Assembly (NCBI RefSeq): GCF_004209755.1
Contig: NZ_CP035913.1
Span: 620,001 to 684,000 of the forward strand
Reading direction: 5' to 3'
Origin: Pseudoduganella lutea
Lineage (GTDB): Bacteria > Pseudomonadota > Gammaproteobacteria > Burkholderiales > Burkholderiaceae_D
Length of the DNA: 64,000 bases
Shown: piece after piece, positions 17,272 to 26,026 of the stretch
Position numbering within the stretch: position 1 is the stretch's first letter
Layout of the letters: every line of letters starts with the position of its first letter
Translations under genes and position numbers: made by a program
The notes under the pieces: model-generated
What the model saw: only the letters and a program-made list of their open reading frames with translations
What the model was told of the DNA's origin: nothing
The model's database searches: none

Positions 17272-18519
17272 ATGAATCGTGGTTTCTATACCATCATGGC
17301 GGCGCAGTTCTTTTCGTCGCTGGCGGACAATGCGTTGCTGTTCGTCGCGATCGACCTGCTGATCACGATGAAGTCGCCGGCATGGATCACGCCGCTGCTG
17401 AAATTCCTCTTCGTGCTGTTTTATGTGCTGCTGGCCGCATTCGTGGGAGCCTTCGCCGATGCGCTGCCGAAGGGCCGCGTCATGTTCTACGCGAATCTCG
17501 TCAAGATCTTCGGCTGCGCCCTGCTGTTCTATGAAGTGCATCCGCTCGCGGCCTATGCGATCGTGGGCATCGGCGCCGCCATCTATTCGCCCGCCAAATA
17601 CGGCATCCTGACCGAACTGCTGCCGCCGGAAAAGCTGGTGGCCGCGAACGGCTGGATCGAAGGCCTGACGATTTCCTCGATCATCCTCGGCACCGTGATG
17701 GGCGGCGCGCTCGTCAGCGACCGTGCCGAGTCCATCATGCTGGGCTGGGACATCGGCATCGGCAACGCCGCCTACGGCGCGCTGATGATCGTGGGCGTGC
17801 TGTACATCGTCGCCGCGGGGTTCAACCTGCGTATTCCGCTGACCGGCTGCGTCTATCCGCACCAGGAACGCAACCCGATCCGCCTGATCGAGGATTTCGC
17901 CAATTGCTGCATGGTCCTGTGGCGCGACAAGCTGGGCCAGATCTCGCTGGCCGTCACGACACTGTTCTGGGGCACCGGCGCCACCTTGCAGTTCATCGTG
18001 CTGGAATGGGCCAAGCAGGCGATGGGCATGAGCTACGAGAAGGCCACCACGATGGTGGGTCTCGTGGGCCTGGGCGTGACGGTGGGCGCCATCATGTCGG
18101 CCAGGATGATCACGCTGCGCAAGTCGCTTTCCGTGATCCCGCTCGGCATCGCGATGGGCTTCATGGTGATGACGATGGCGTTCATCCACACGCCGCTGAT
18201 CGCCTACCCGATGCTGATCGTGATCGGCGCGCTGGCCGGCTTCTTCGTGGTGCCGATGAATGCGCTGCTGCAGCATCGCGGCCACGTGCTCATGAGCGCA
18301 GGCCATTCGATCGCCGTGCAGAACTTCAACGAAAACCTGTCGATCCTGGTCATGCTCGCCATGTACTCGCTGATGCTGCGCATGGACCTGGCGCTGAACA
18401 CCATCATCATCCTGTTCGGCCTGTTCCTGTCGGGAACGATGATCGCCATCAAGCGGCTGCACGTGGCCAACCAGCGCGAACACGACTCGCTTGCGCTGAT
18501 CGGCGAGCACAAGCATTAA
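17272..18519 (+). CDS. lplT: Lysophospholipid transporter LplT
   Basis: 415-aa major facilitator of the LplT family, about 12 transmembrane helices. It opens with MNRGFYTIMAAQFFSSLADN, the diagnostic LplT N-terminus. Family members flip lysophosphatidylethanolamine into the inner leaflet for reacylation, usually by the Aas acyltransferase, which is not in this window. The AAGG ribosome site lies 10 bases upstream. Divergent from alr. Confidence 0.92.
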   Translation: MNRGFYTIMAAQFFSSLADNALLFVAIDLLITMKSPAWITPLLKFLFVLFYVLLAAFVGAFADALPKGRVMFYANLVKIFGCALLFYEVHPLAAYAIVGIGAAIYSPAKYGILTELLPPEKLVAANGWIEGLTISSIILGTVMGGALVSDRAESIMLGWDIGIGNAAYGALMIVGVLYIVAAGFNLRIPLTGCVYPHQERNPIRLIEDFANCCMVLWRDKLGQISLAVTTLFWGTGATLQFIVLEWAKQAMGMSYEKATTMVGLVGLGVTVGAIMSARMITLRKSLSVIPLGIAMGFMVMTMAFIHTPLIAYPMLIVIGALAGFFVVPMNALLQHRGHVLMSAGHSIAVQNFNENLSILVMLAMYSLMLRMDLALNTIIILFGLFLSGTMIAIKRLHVANQREHDSLALIGEHKH

Positions 18520-18641
18520 ACGCCGGCGGCATCGCCAGCCGGGCCCGAACGGGCGCATCGAGGAACGCTCAACGGGTACCGGCACGTGATGGTTGCACCT
18601 CACTGCGGCGGCTGTATACGCGCCTGACCAGGTTGAGATCA

Positions 18642-18649
18642 TTTACGTT
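18642..18649. repeat. Target-site duplication of the IS1595-family element (left copy)
   Basis: TTTACGTT, identical to 19770-19777 on the other side of the element. Eight bp is the duplication length expected of IS1595-family transposition. Confidence 0.9.
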
Positions 18650-19769
18650 GGCGCTGTTAGCGTAAAGTGGTCGCTGCTTAGAGGCATGGAACTTTTAATG
18701 AGCGCCGTTGTCGCGGGGGGCGGCCATTAGGCGGACGCTACCGCAACACGCAGCCACTGCGCCGGTGCCGGCCACGCCGCGGTATCGAGCACGCGCAGCC
18801 AGCCCGTGTAATTGGCCAGATAGCGGCTGGCCACACCGTTGAAACGGCGCAGCCAGGCCTTGAAGCGGCTGTGCCAGGCATTCACGCCCTGGATGTGGAT
18901 GGCGCCGCGCGTTCGCATGCCTGCCTTGACGTTCACCGCCTCATGTGTAATGCCCGCCTGTCGGGCGAACGTGACATACGCCCTGGCGGCATCGCTGATC
19001 AACAGGATGTCCGGTGCCAGTACAGGCTTCAGGTGTTCGGACAGTTGGCTGGCGCTGACCGGGCCGCGGCCGGTCACGAACTCGCAGGTTTGGCGCGTGC
19101 GGTCACGTGCCACGAGAATGCAATCGAATTCCTTGCTGATCCCGCGCTTCGACGCCGTGCCGCCGCGCTTGCGGGGCCGGCGGTCCAGGTGCCGTGAGCC
19201 TTTTTGCGATTCGAGGTGATACGTTTCGTCGGCTTCGACGATGCCCGAGAGTTGCGGCCGGCGTTCCCGGCGCACGGCGGCGATAAAACGGTGGCGCCAC
19301 CGGAAGCTGGTGGATTTCGCCACGGCTACGCGCTCGGCGGCCTTGCGCACCGTGCACGACTCGATCAGGCATTGGAAGTACGGCAACCATTTGTCGCGCA
19401 GCCGCAGGCGGGCCAGCGGCGTGCTGGTCAGCGCGTTGAAGCTGCGCCGGCAGGCCACGCAGCGATAGCGTTGCAGGCCGTTCGCGTGGCCGCTGCGGTG
19501 GCATCGCGTGCCGCCGCATCTGGGACAAGGCCGCTTGCCGGCAGACTCCTCGATCAGGCGCAGGCACTGGCCGGGTTGCACGACGTTTGCAAGGAAGCCT
19601 TGCAGAAGAGCGACCTCATCGTCGGAAAGCTGGCGCTGCGCCAGCGCCTTGAACACCACGTCGAACTCCGCTGCGCCCATCGCACCCTCCGCGTATACAT
19701 GAAGTATCTCAACAGAAGATCAGACCGTGATTCCGCAGGGAAGTTCCCCAGCTTTACGCGCACAGCGCC
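18650..19769 (-). mobile_element. IS1595-family insertion sequence, complete
   Basis: 1120-bp element. The left end GGCGCTGTTAGCGTAAAG (18650-18667) is the inverted match of the right end (19769-19752 read on the minus strand: GGCGCTGTGCGCGTAAAG), 16 of 18 identical. Both ends are bounded by the 8-bp direct repeat TTTACGTT. One gene, an intact transposase, lies inside. Perfect ends and duplication imply a recent insertion and a potentially mobile copy. No passenger genes. Confidence 0.93.
18727..19680 (-). CDS. IS1595-family transposase
   Basis: 317-aa transposase. An N-terminal zinc ribbon (CPRCGGTRCHRSG and YRCVAC, about residues 52-83) is followed by a helix-turn-helix-like part (CTVRKAAERVAVAKSTSFRW) and the ISXO2-like catalytic domain. 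Catalytic residues are seen in EADETYHLESQ, LLISDAARAY and GVNAWHSRFKAWL, the last giving the Asn/His variant of the DDE triad typical of this family. The full frame is open, with no sign of decay. Confidence 0.93.
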   Translation of the reverse strand: MGAAEFDVVFKALAQRQLSDDEVALLQGFLANVVQPGQCLRLIEESAGKRPCPRCGGTRCHRSGHANGLQRYRCVACRRSFNALTSTPLARLRLRDKWLPYFQCLIESCTVRKAAERVAVAKSTSFRWRHRFIAAVRRERRPQLSGIVEADETYHLESQKGSRHLDRRPRKRGGTASKRGISKEFDCILVARDRTRQTCEFVTGRGPVSASQLSEHLKPVLAPDILLISDAARAYVTFARQAGITHEAVNVKAGMRTRGAIHIQGVNAWHSRFKAWLRRFNGVASRYLANYTGWLRVLDTAAWPAPAQWLRVAVASA

Positions 19770-19777
19770 TTTACGTT
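19770..19777. repeat. Target-site duplication of the IS1595-family element (right copy)
   Basis: TTTACGTT, the second copy. On the minus strand it contains the TAA stop codon (19773-19771) of the LysR gene, so the duplication preserved the end of that gene. Confidence 0.9.
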
Positions 19778-20694
19778 TTCACTGCCGAGCGCAAGAAATC
19801 GACAAATGCACGCACTCTGGCCGACAGGTGGCGGTTCTGGGGATAGAGGATCGAAAACGGGCGGGAGCGGCCGCCGTACTTTTCAAGGACTTCCACAAGG
19901 TCACCACGCCGCAGGGCGTCGCCTACTGCAAAGCGATATGTCTGATAAAGACCTCCGCCCGCGTTTACCCAAGCGACAGCTCCTAACGCATCGTTAAGCA
20001 CACGCATCCTGCTGGCTATCGGCTTCTCGATTGCAGTACCTTGATCATCGGTGAACAGCCACTGCAGTGGCCGCCCGGTATTCGGCGATATGTACTGGAT
20101 ACAATCGTGTTCATTGAGATCATCGATACTGCGTGGTACGCCTTTCTTTGCAAGGTATGTCGGGGTACCAAAGACCCCCAGCATGGCGTCTTCAAGTTTG
20201 AACGCGACAAGACGTGAATCCTGTTGAATACCGAGCCTGATTGCCAGGTCGAAGCCTTCTTCGACAAAGTCGATGATCTTGTCCGAAATGCTGATCTCGA
20301 TGTCGATCTGCGGATAGAGCTCCGTAAACCTGGGCATCAAAGGCAGCAACCGAAACGTTCCATAAGCAGCACTGACGCTGATGCGTAGCGGCCCACTCGG
20401 GACGGTTTGGGCACCTGTAATCGCACGCTCGGCCTCGACAATCTGCTCAAGTGCGAGCTGACATTCCTTCCAATAGAGCTCGCCTTCAGCTGTCAGCTTG
20501 ACGGCGCGGGTAGTCCTTAAAAAAAGGCGTACACCGAGGCGCTGCTCGAGCCGGCTGATCGACCGGCTGACCGCGGCCGGTGTCAAACCAAGCATCTCGG
20601 CTGCACCGGTAAAGCTGCCAGTCTCCGCTGCTCTACAAAACTGTTCAATGCTGCCCAGCTGAAGTGCGTTGCCCGCGGCCATATTCATTACCAT
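19771..20694 (-). CDS. LysR-family transcriptional regulator
   Basis: 307-aa LysR regulator. The helix-turn-helix is at residues 14-70 (FCRAAETGSFTGAAEMLGLT, AVSRSISRLEQRLGVRLF) and the substrate-binding domain covers about 95-300. It is divergent from a GST gene across 151 bp and probably controls it. Several Met codons lie in the first five positions, so the exact start is unsure. The stop codon lies in the target duplication of the IS1595 element; the last residues (RSAVKT) are apparently unchanged. Base composition is visibly less GC-rich than surrounding genes. Confidence 0.92.
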   Translation of the reverse strand: MVMNMAAGNALQLGSIEQFCRAAETGSFTGAAEMLGLTPAAVSRSISRLEQRLGVRLFLRTTRAVKLTAEGELYWKECQLALEQIVEAERAITGAQTVPSGPLRISVSAAYGTFRLLPLMPRFTELYPQIDIEISISDKIIDFVEEGFDLAIRLGIQQDSRLVAFKLEDAMLGVFGTPTYLAKKGVPRSIDDLNEHDCIQYISPNTGRPLQWLFTDDQGTAIEKPIASRMRVLNDALGAVAWVNAGGGLYQTYRFAVGDALRRGDLVEVLEKYGGRSRPFSILYPQNRHLSARVRAFVDFLRSAVKT

Positions 20695-20845
20695 CTGTAA
20701 TAAATGAATTGATTATCACATGGTTTATCGATCAAGAACAACGCATTAAATTACGTCCACTGCTTCAGCAACAACGCGCCAAGCCTCGCTACTCAAGCAG
20801 GACTCGGCTTTGGCCTACCCCTCGACATACTTGAAGGAATTCGAA

Positions 20846-21544
20846 ATGACCAGCAAATTGAACGTTTTTACCTCGCCGTCGGCTTTCCCTAACCCGCAGC
20901 GCCTGCGCCTGTTCATGCATGAAAAGGGAATCGCTGATCAGTTCCAGGAAACCATTTACGACATGACACCAGTCGGTGAACAGCGTGGCTGGCGTCATCT
21001 GAAGATGAATCCCTGGGGTGAGACACCGACCCTCGAGCTCGCTGATGGCAGTTACATATCCGAAACGGCAGCAGTCGTCCGTTACCTGGACCAGTCCTAC
21101 CCCGGCCGCAAGATCATGGGGGACATGCCACTGGAACAGGGCCTGGACAATATGTGGGATAACCGCATCTGGGTTCACATCCTGTATCGCATCGTGACGG
21201 CCTTCCATGTCCTGCATACCGGTCTCGGCTTCAAACTCGAACTGACGAAGAACGAAGCTTGGGGCGAACACTGCCGCAAAGAAGCGCTGGCCCATGCCGC
21301 CCTGGTCAACAAACATCTTTCGGATGGACGGAAATGGTTGCTGGGGGGCGACGAGCCAACTTTTGCCGATATCACGCTGGCAACTGCCATCGCGTTCTCG
21401 AAATTCCCGGTGAACGCTACGCCACTGGACGAGCGTATTGAGTTCCTGGACGCCTACTGGCAGCGCTGGCAGCAACGTCCGAGCTTCCAGGCCGCGTATG
21501 CGGATCGCAGCAGTGGCATCCCTGAACTGGACAACAAGGCTTGA
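20846..21544 (+). CDS. Glutathione S-transferase family protein
   Basis: 232-aa GST. The thioredoxin-like N domain is residues 1-80: FTSPSAFPNPQRLRLFMHEK, with a cis-Pro in GETPTLEL and the glutathione gamma-Glu site SYISETAAVVRYL. The helical C domain has the N-capping box DEPTFADITLATAI. The start at 20846 follows AAGGA eight bases upstream; an earlier in-frame Met has no ribosome site. The divergent LysR regulator suggests inducible expression, for example by electrophiles. Specific substrate unknown. Confidence 0.88.
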   Translation: MTSKLNVFTSPSAFPNPQRLRLFMHEKGIADQFQETIYDMTPVGEQRGWRHLKMNPWGETPTLELADGSYISETAAVVRYLDQSYPGRKIMGDMPLEQGLDNMWDNRIWVHILYRIVTAFHVLHTGLGFKLELTKNEAWGEHCRKEALAHAALVNKHLSDGRKWLLGGDEPTFADITLATAIAFSKFPVNATPLDERIEFLDAYWQRWQQRPSFQAAYADRSSGIPELDNKA

Positions 21545-21827
21545 TGCAAGCTCGAAGTCGCGCGCTGTCCAACCAATGGTTGTCGCGCGACTAACTTGAA
21601 GGCAGCCAACGGGCTAAGGTCAACCATCGCCCTCACCGGCCGCGGTTTTCCGCGATACGGATGGCACCGCGCTCGAGATTTCCTGGCACCACTGAAAAGC
21701 GGTGATTGCACTGCCGTGATATGGTTTTGGCCACATTTTAGTGAACCATACGGGGCGCGACGGATGGCCCACACATCTGCCCGTCCTGCCGACACCGCCC
21801 CGGCCCGCATGAAAGGAAAGGAAAGGA

Positions 21828-22589
21828 ATGAACCGTTTCAAGGACAAAACCGTACTAGTCACCGGCGCCGCTTCCGGCATCGGCCTGTCGGCCACCCGCC
21901 GGTTCCTCGATGAAGGTGCCCGTGTCGTGATGCTCGATATCGACGAAGCCAGGCTTCGCGAAGTCGCTGCCGCCATGCCGCAGGACCGCATTCTCGTACA
22001 GGCCGGCGATACCGCCGACAGGCAGACCGCGGTGCTCGCCGTGAAGGCTGCCGTCGAACGCTTCGGCAGGCTCAATATCCTGGTCAACAACGCCGGCGTG
22101 GCGACCGAGGGCGACATCCTGCAGACCAGCGAAGAAGACTTCTCCCGTGTCATGGCAGTCAACGTGGCGGGCTACTTCCACATGGCCAAGGCGGCGCTGC
22201 CCGAACTCGTGAAGACCCGCGGCTCGATCGTGATGACGTCGTCAGTCTCGGGCCTCGGTGGCGACTGGGAACTGTTCGCCTACAACACGTCGAAGGGCGC
22301 CGTCAGCAATATGGTGCGCGCGATGGCGATGGATGCGGCAAAGGATGGCGTGCGGGTGAACGCGGTCAACCCGAGCTTCACGAAAACAGGCATGACCGAG
22401 GACATGGTGAACGATCCCGAACTGGTCGCCGAGTTCCGGAAGCGCATGCCGCTCGGCGCGCCCGAGGATCCGGACGGTGTCGCGGCAGCGATCGCATTTT
22501 TGGCGAGCGACGATGCACGCCTCATTACAGGCGTCAACCTGCCGGTCGATGCGGGCCTGATGGCATCCAATGGGCAGCCGCACCAGTGA
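21828..22589 (+). CDS. SDR-family oxidoreductase
   Basis: 253-aa classical short-chain dehydrogenase. Cofactor motif TGAASGIG (residues 11-18), ILVNNAG, catalytic Ser in VMTSSVSG and YNTSK for the Tyr/Lys pair, and a C-terminal TGVNLPVDAGL. An Asp after the second strand (VVMLDIDEA) suggests NAD rather than NADP. The substrate cannot be told. AAGGAAAGGAATG gives a clear ribosome site. The 283 bp between the GST gene and this gene show nothing recognisable. Confidence 0.9.
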   Translation: MNRFKDKTVLVTGAASGIGLSATRRFLDEGARVVMLDIDEARLREVAAAMPQDRILVQAGDTADRQTAVLAVKAAVERFGRLNILVNNAGVATEGDILQTSEEDFSRVMAVNVAGYFHMAKAALPELVKTRGSIVMTSSVSGLGGDWELFAYNTSKGAVSNMVRAMAMDAAKDGVRVNAVNPSFTKTGMTEDMVNDPELVAEFRKRMPLGAPEDPDGVAAAIAFLASDDARLITGVNLPVDAGLMASNGQPHQ

Positions 22590-22592
22590 GCT

Positions 22593-23621
22593 TCATGCGG
22601 GCGGCTTCTGCCCCGTCTCACGCCTGACCGCCGCGCGCGCGGGCCAGTCGTCGCGCACGACGAAAGCCCGCGCCTCTTCCAGCAGCCAGCCGTCCACTTC
22701 GCGTACCGACGCGATCATCACTGGCGAAGCATCGCCCTCGAATTTCTGCGCAAGGGCGGCGGCCAGTTCGCCACGGGAAAGCGGCGACGAAACGCCCTCC
22801 GACACTTCCCGTGCCGGCACCTTCAATGGCGCCAGCCACTGCAGGCGCGGCATCACCACGAAACGCCCGCCCGGGTGCCCGGCCCCGCCGGCGAAGGCGG
22901 ACAGTGTGTGCCACCACCCGCGGCAATGATCCGGCGTGATGCCGGGGATGACCGGTGGATCGGTGGACAAATCGGCCGATGGATAGAACAGCCAGCCCTT
23001 GACGAGCGCCTGGGCCGACGTCACGGGCCGCGGCAGCACCGCCTGCGCGGCCGGGTGGAAAGCCAGCTCGAGCTGCTGCTCGAAGATCTTGCGCATCTTG
23101 CGGCCCAGCGTGTCGCCCAGGTTGGGCCCCACGAGCAGGTCGAAGTCGTCCGACCGGACAGTGCTGTCGAGAAGGTAGAACTTGGTGGCGAATTCGATAT
23201 GGCGCAGGCCGCCATCCGGCTCGTCGAGCAGGAAGTCGAATTCGCCCACCGTTTCCTTGCCTACCTTGTGCGTGGCACGCACTTGCAGGCCATGCGCCAC
23301 CAGGTGCCCATGCTGCGCGAAATAAAAGGCCATCAGCTTTTCCGCGTACAGGCCCAGGCGGGTGTAGAAGCGCCCGCCCAGCGCGGCATCGAGCGGGGCC
23401 GGGTCGGCCTCGAGTGCCGCCAGCCACGCGTCGACGTCCGGCGAGACCGGGCCGAGCGATGCGAGGCGGCCGTGCCAGTACGGCGCTTGCGCGTCGAGCA
23501 GGTCCGGGGCCTCGAGCAGCCACGCCAGCGCGCGCACATGCGGGCGCGTCAGGTGATGCCAGCGGTGCTCGAAGCGCGCCTGGCTGGAAAGCCCGTTCCC
23601 GTCGTCAGCGGCGGGCGGCAT
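22593..23621 (-). CDS. DUF1853 family protein
   Basis: 342-aa protein of the DUF1853 family, function unknown. Conserved parts include RFYTRLGLYAEKLMAFYF (about residues 84-101) and the acidic segment EFDFLL..LRHIEFATKFYL (about 125-150). That segment is reminiscent of the D..ExK of restriction-like nucleases, a suggestion only. It is the last gene of the tsaB-rimI-udg unit, overlapping the glycosylase gene by 17 bp, and ends 3 bp from the convergent SDR gene. Confidence 0.82.
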   Translation of the reverse strand: MPPAADDGNGLSSQARFEHRWHHLTRPHVRALAWLLEAPDLLDAQAPYWHGRLASLGPVSPDVDAWLAALEADPAPLDAALGGRFYTRLGLYAEKLMAFYFAQHGHLVAHGLQVRATHKVGKETVGEFDFLLDEPDGGLRHIEFATKFYLLDSTVRSDDFDLLVGPNLGDTLGRKMRKIFEQQLELAFHPAAQAVLPRPVTSAQALVKGWLFYPSADLSTDPPVIPGITPDHCRGWWHTLSAFAGGAGHPGGRFVVMPRLQWLAPLKVPAREVSEGVSSPLSRGELAAALAQKFEGDASPVMIASVREVDGWLLEEARAFVVRDDWPARAAVRRETGQKPPA

Positions 23622-24654
23622 GGGCGGAACGCGCCAGGCACAGGTCGGACCATGCCCTGCCCTTGTCTTCCGGCTTCTTCAGCAGGTCGGCCGGGTGGAA
23701 CGTGGCAACGACGGGCAGCTCGCCGCCCGGGTGCTCGAAGCGCAGCACCTTGCCGCGCTCGGCCATGCCGAGCAGGCCCTTCGCCGTGACGCCGCCGAGG
23801 GTCAGCGCCATGCCGGCCCCCGTCAGCGCCAGCTCGCGCTGCAGGTACGGGCGGCACGCCGCCAGTTCATCGGCGGCGGGGCGCCGCTCGGCACCGTCGT
23901 CCGCGACCGGGCGGCACTTGACCAGCGTGGTCAAATACGCGCCATGTCCCATGGGCAGGTCGACCGCCCGCAGCATGTTGTGCAGCAGCTGGCCCGGCTT
24001 GCCCGAGAAGGGCTGTTCCGCATCCTCGTCGGCCCGCGTGGGCGCAGTGCCCAGCACAAGCCAGCGCGCATTTTCGTCGCCGTTGCCAGGCACCGCCACG
24101 CGGCGCGTTTCGCAGAGCCGGCAGCGGGTGCAGCTGCGCACGGCGGCCTGCAGTTCGGGCCAGTCCATTGCCGCGATGTCCTCGTCGGTGGCAGCGGTGC
24201 GCCCGCCCCCACGCTGGACAGGCGCGGCCGGCACGGCATCGAACCAGGATGTGTCTTCACCCGCTTGCGGCGCATCGGCTTTTGCACGCGGGGGCGCCGG
24301 CTGCTTCAGCGTGGGCGCCTTCGGCGGCGGGGCCGGCGCGTCATCGAACCAGGCCATATCGTCGCCGGCTGCGGCCGGCGCCGGGGAAACGACGGGGGCC
24401 GGCGCCGGGGAAACGACGGGGGCCGGCGGCGGCCCGGCCGGCACGGCCGGGGGCATTGAAACCGGCGCAGGCCGTGCCGGCACCGGCACGGTAGCTTCCG
24501 CTTCGATGACAGGCGCCTCCTGCTCGAAGGCCATCGCGGACCCGGCGTCAGTCACGGCATGCACGCGGTCGCGCAACAGCCAGCGCGGCCCGACGCCCAT
24601 CTCCCGCAGGAAGGCGCTGCTGCGCTGCGACAGGCTCATGGCACGCTCCGTCAT
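23605..24654 (-). CDS. Uracil-DNA glycosylase, family 4/5 type, with long N-terminal extension
   Basis: 349-aa protein. The C-terminal 200 residues are a uracil-DNA glycosylase of the iron-sulfur (type 4-like) group: CTRCRLC and later Cys in VKCRPV and ACRPYL can ligate the cluster. LVLGTAPTRADEDAEQPFSG plus GQLLHNML form motif 1, and VATFHPADLL near the end is the His motif. It removes uracil from DNA. The first 150 residues are a low-complexity Ala/Pro linker with a repeated VVSPAPA encoded by a tandem DNA repeat, bracketed by FDDAPAP and SWFDAVPAAP. Overlaps rimI by 4 bp (ATGA). Confidence 0.87.
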   Translation of the reverse strand: MTERAMSLSQRSSAFLREMGVGPRWLLRDRVHAVTDAGSAMAFEQEAPVIEAEATVPVPARPAPVSMPPAVPAGPPPAPVVSPAPAPVVSPAPAAAGDDMAWFDDAPAPPPKAPTLKQPAPPRAKADAPQAGEDTSWFDAVPAAPVQRGGGRTAATDEDIAAMDWPELQAAVRSCTRCRLCETRRVAVPGNGDENARWLVLGTAPTRADEDAEQPFSGKPGQLLHNMLRAVDLPMGHGAYLTTLVKCRPVADDGAERRPAADELAACRPYLQRELALTGAGMALTLGGVTAKGLLGMAERGKVLRFEHPGGELPVVATFHPADLLKKPEDKGRAWSDLCLARSAHAARR

Positions 24655-25127
24655 AACGCGATCCGCATCACGATGGCATCCTCGCGCTTGCCGTCGGCCG
24701 CCGGGTAATAGCCCTTGCGGCGGCCGATCTCCGTGAAGCCGTAGCGCCGGTAGATGCCGAGCGCGCGCTCATTCGACGGACGCACTTCCAGCAGCATCGA
24801 TTCCATGCCGAGTCCGCGCGCGCACGCCACGGACTGGTTCAGCAGGAAACGGCCCAGGCCCTTGCCCTGCCAGCGCGCGGCAACGGCCACGTTCAGCAGG
24901 TGCGCCTCGTCGACGACGGCCATCACGAGAAAATAGCCGAGCAGTTCGCGCAACGGGTCGCGCAGCACCCAGGCGTGGTAGCCGTGCTTGAGCGAGTCGG
25001 CAAAATTCGTGCGTGTCCACGGGTGCGGATACACGCTGTATTCGACCGCCACCACCTCGTCCAGGTCGGCCTGCCGCATCGGTTCATAGACCAGCCGCGC
25101 CAGGTCCCATGCGGGATTGAGCGTCAT
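24651..25127 (-). CDS. rimI: Ribosomal protein S18-alanine N-acetyltransferase RimI
   Basis: 158-aa GNAT enzyme acetylating the N-terminus of ribosomal protein S18. The acetyl-CoA motif is LNVAVAARWQGKGLGRFLL (R-x-x-G-x-G), followed by LLEVRPSNERALGIYRRYGF, with a Tyr in the FTEIGRRKGYY segment. It starts 4 bp inside tsaB (ATGA) and is overlapped in turn by the glycosylase gene, a tightly coupled operon. tsaB-rimI adjacency is widespread. Confidence 0.94.
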   Translation of the reverse strand: MTLNPAWDLARLVYEPMRQADLDEVVAVEYSVYPHPWTRTNFADSLKHGYHAWVLRDPLRELLGYFLVMAVVDEAHLLNVAVAARWQGKGLGRFLLNQSVACARGLGMESMLLEVRPSNERALGIYRRYGFTEIGRRKGYYPAADGKREDAIVMRIAL

Positions 25128-25918
25128 GGCGCGACCCCGGAGGCAGGATCGGAAACGGCAGCGGATACGGCGCCGGCAGGGTCCGCCGGAATCCCCGCCG
25201 CTTTTTCCTGCGCTTTTTCATGATTGATCACCGCCCGTTCCGCCTTCGTGTACGCGACCTTGTTGCGCAGGTACAGCGGCTGCGCGTCGGCCGCGGCCAC
25301 GCCCTGCCCGGCCGTAAATGCCACGGCGCCGAGGCGGGCGACCTGCTCCGCATGGGGCAGCACGGCCGTATCGGCGCCGGCAACGAATGCCTTGCCGGCA
25401 AAGGCTTCCGCATATGCCGTCAGCCCGTTGCCGCAGGCGAGCGGCTCGCCCTGCGGGTGCACATCCTGCGGCGCCGACAGCGCGGCCGGCAGCACGGGCA
25501 CGGGCACCTCGCCTGTAAACCGGTACTGCGCCCAGTACACCTCGTTCATCCGCGCATCGAGCACGGCCAGCACCTCCGCGGCGCCATGCCGCTCGCGGCA
25601 GGCCAGCGCCATCGCGTCGAGCGTGACGACCGGCACCAGCGGCAGGCCGGCACCGAAACCAAGGCCCTGGGCAATGCCGCAGGCCGTGCGCACGCCGGTA
25701 AACGAGCCGGGCCCGGCACCATAGGCGATCGCGTCGCAATCGGTCAGCGCGATGCCCGCTTCGGCCAGCAGTTCCTGCACCATCGGCAGCAACGCGGCCG
25801 AGTGCGTGCGCACGCCGTCGGAGCTGCGCGATGTCAGGCGCGCGCCGTGCAGCAGCGCGCAGGAAGCCAGTTCGGAGGATGTTTCAAGAGCGAGGATGGT
25901 AGGGGAAGACTTGGACAT
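25124..25918 (-). CDS. tsaB: tRNA threonylcarbamoyladenosine biosynthesis protein TsaB
   Basis: 264-aa ASKHA-fold protein that partners TsaD in making t6A37 on ANN-decoding tRNAs. N-terminal ILALETSSELASCAL, the THSAALLPMVQELL helix, and AYGAGPGSFTGVRTACGIAQ, all diagnostic. The Ala-rich C-tail after residue 235 is variable. The start at 25918 matches the family; the frame extends 38 codons further upstream, but that part is non-homologous and would overlap the divergent thioredoxin gene's first codons. Confidence 0.95.
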   Translation of the reverse strand: MSKSSPTILALETSSELASCALLHGARLTSRSSDGVRTHSAALLPMVQELLAEAGIALTDCDAIAYGAGPGSFTGVRTACGIAQGLGFGAGLPLVPVVTLDAMALACRERHGAAEVLAVLDARMNEVYWAQYRFTGEVPVPVLPAALSAPQDVHPQGEPLACGNGLTAYAEAFAGKAFVAGADTAVLPHAEQVARLGAVAFTAGQGVAAADAQPLYLRNKVAYTKAERAVINHEKAQEKAAGIPADPAGAVSAAVSDPASGVAP

Positions 25919-26026
25919 AGGCCGTATTTTACCTTGCGCGGCGGCGCCGGCCCAGCCATCGGTGGGCGCCGTGGCGCAGGCATCGGTAGCGCGGCGGCGC
26001 GACGGACGACGCTGTACAATGCCGAA

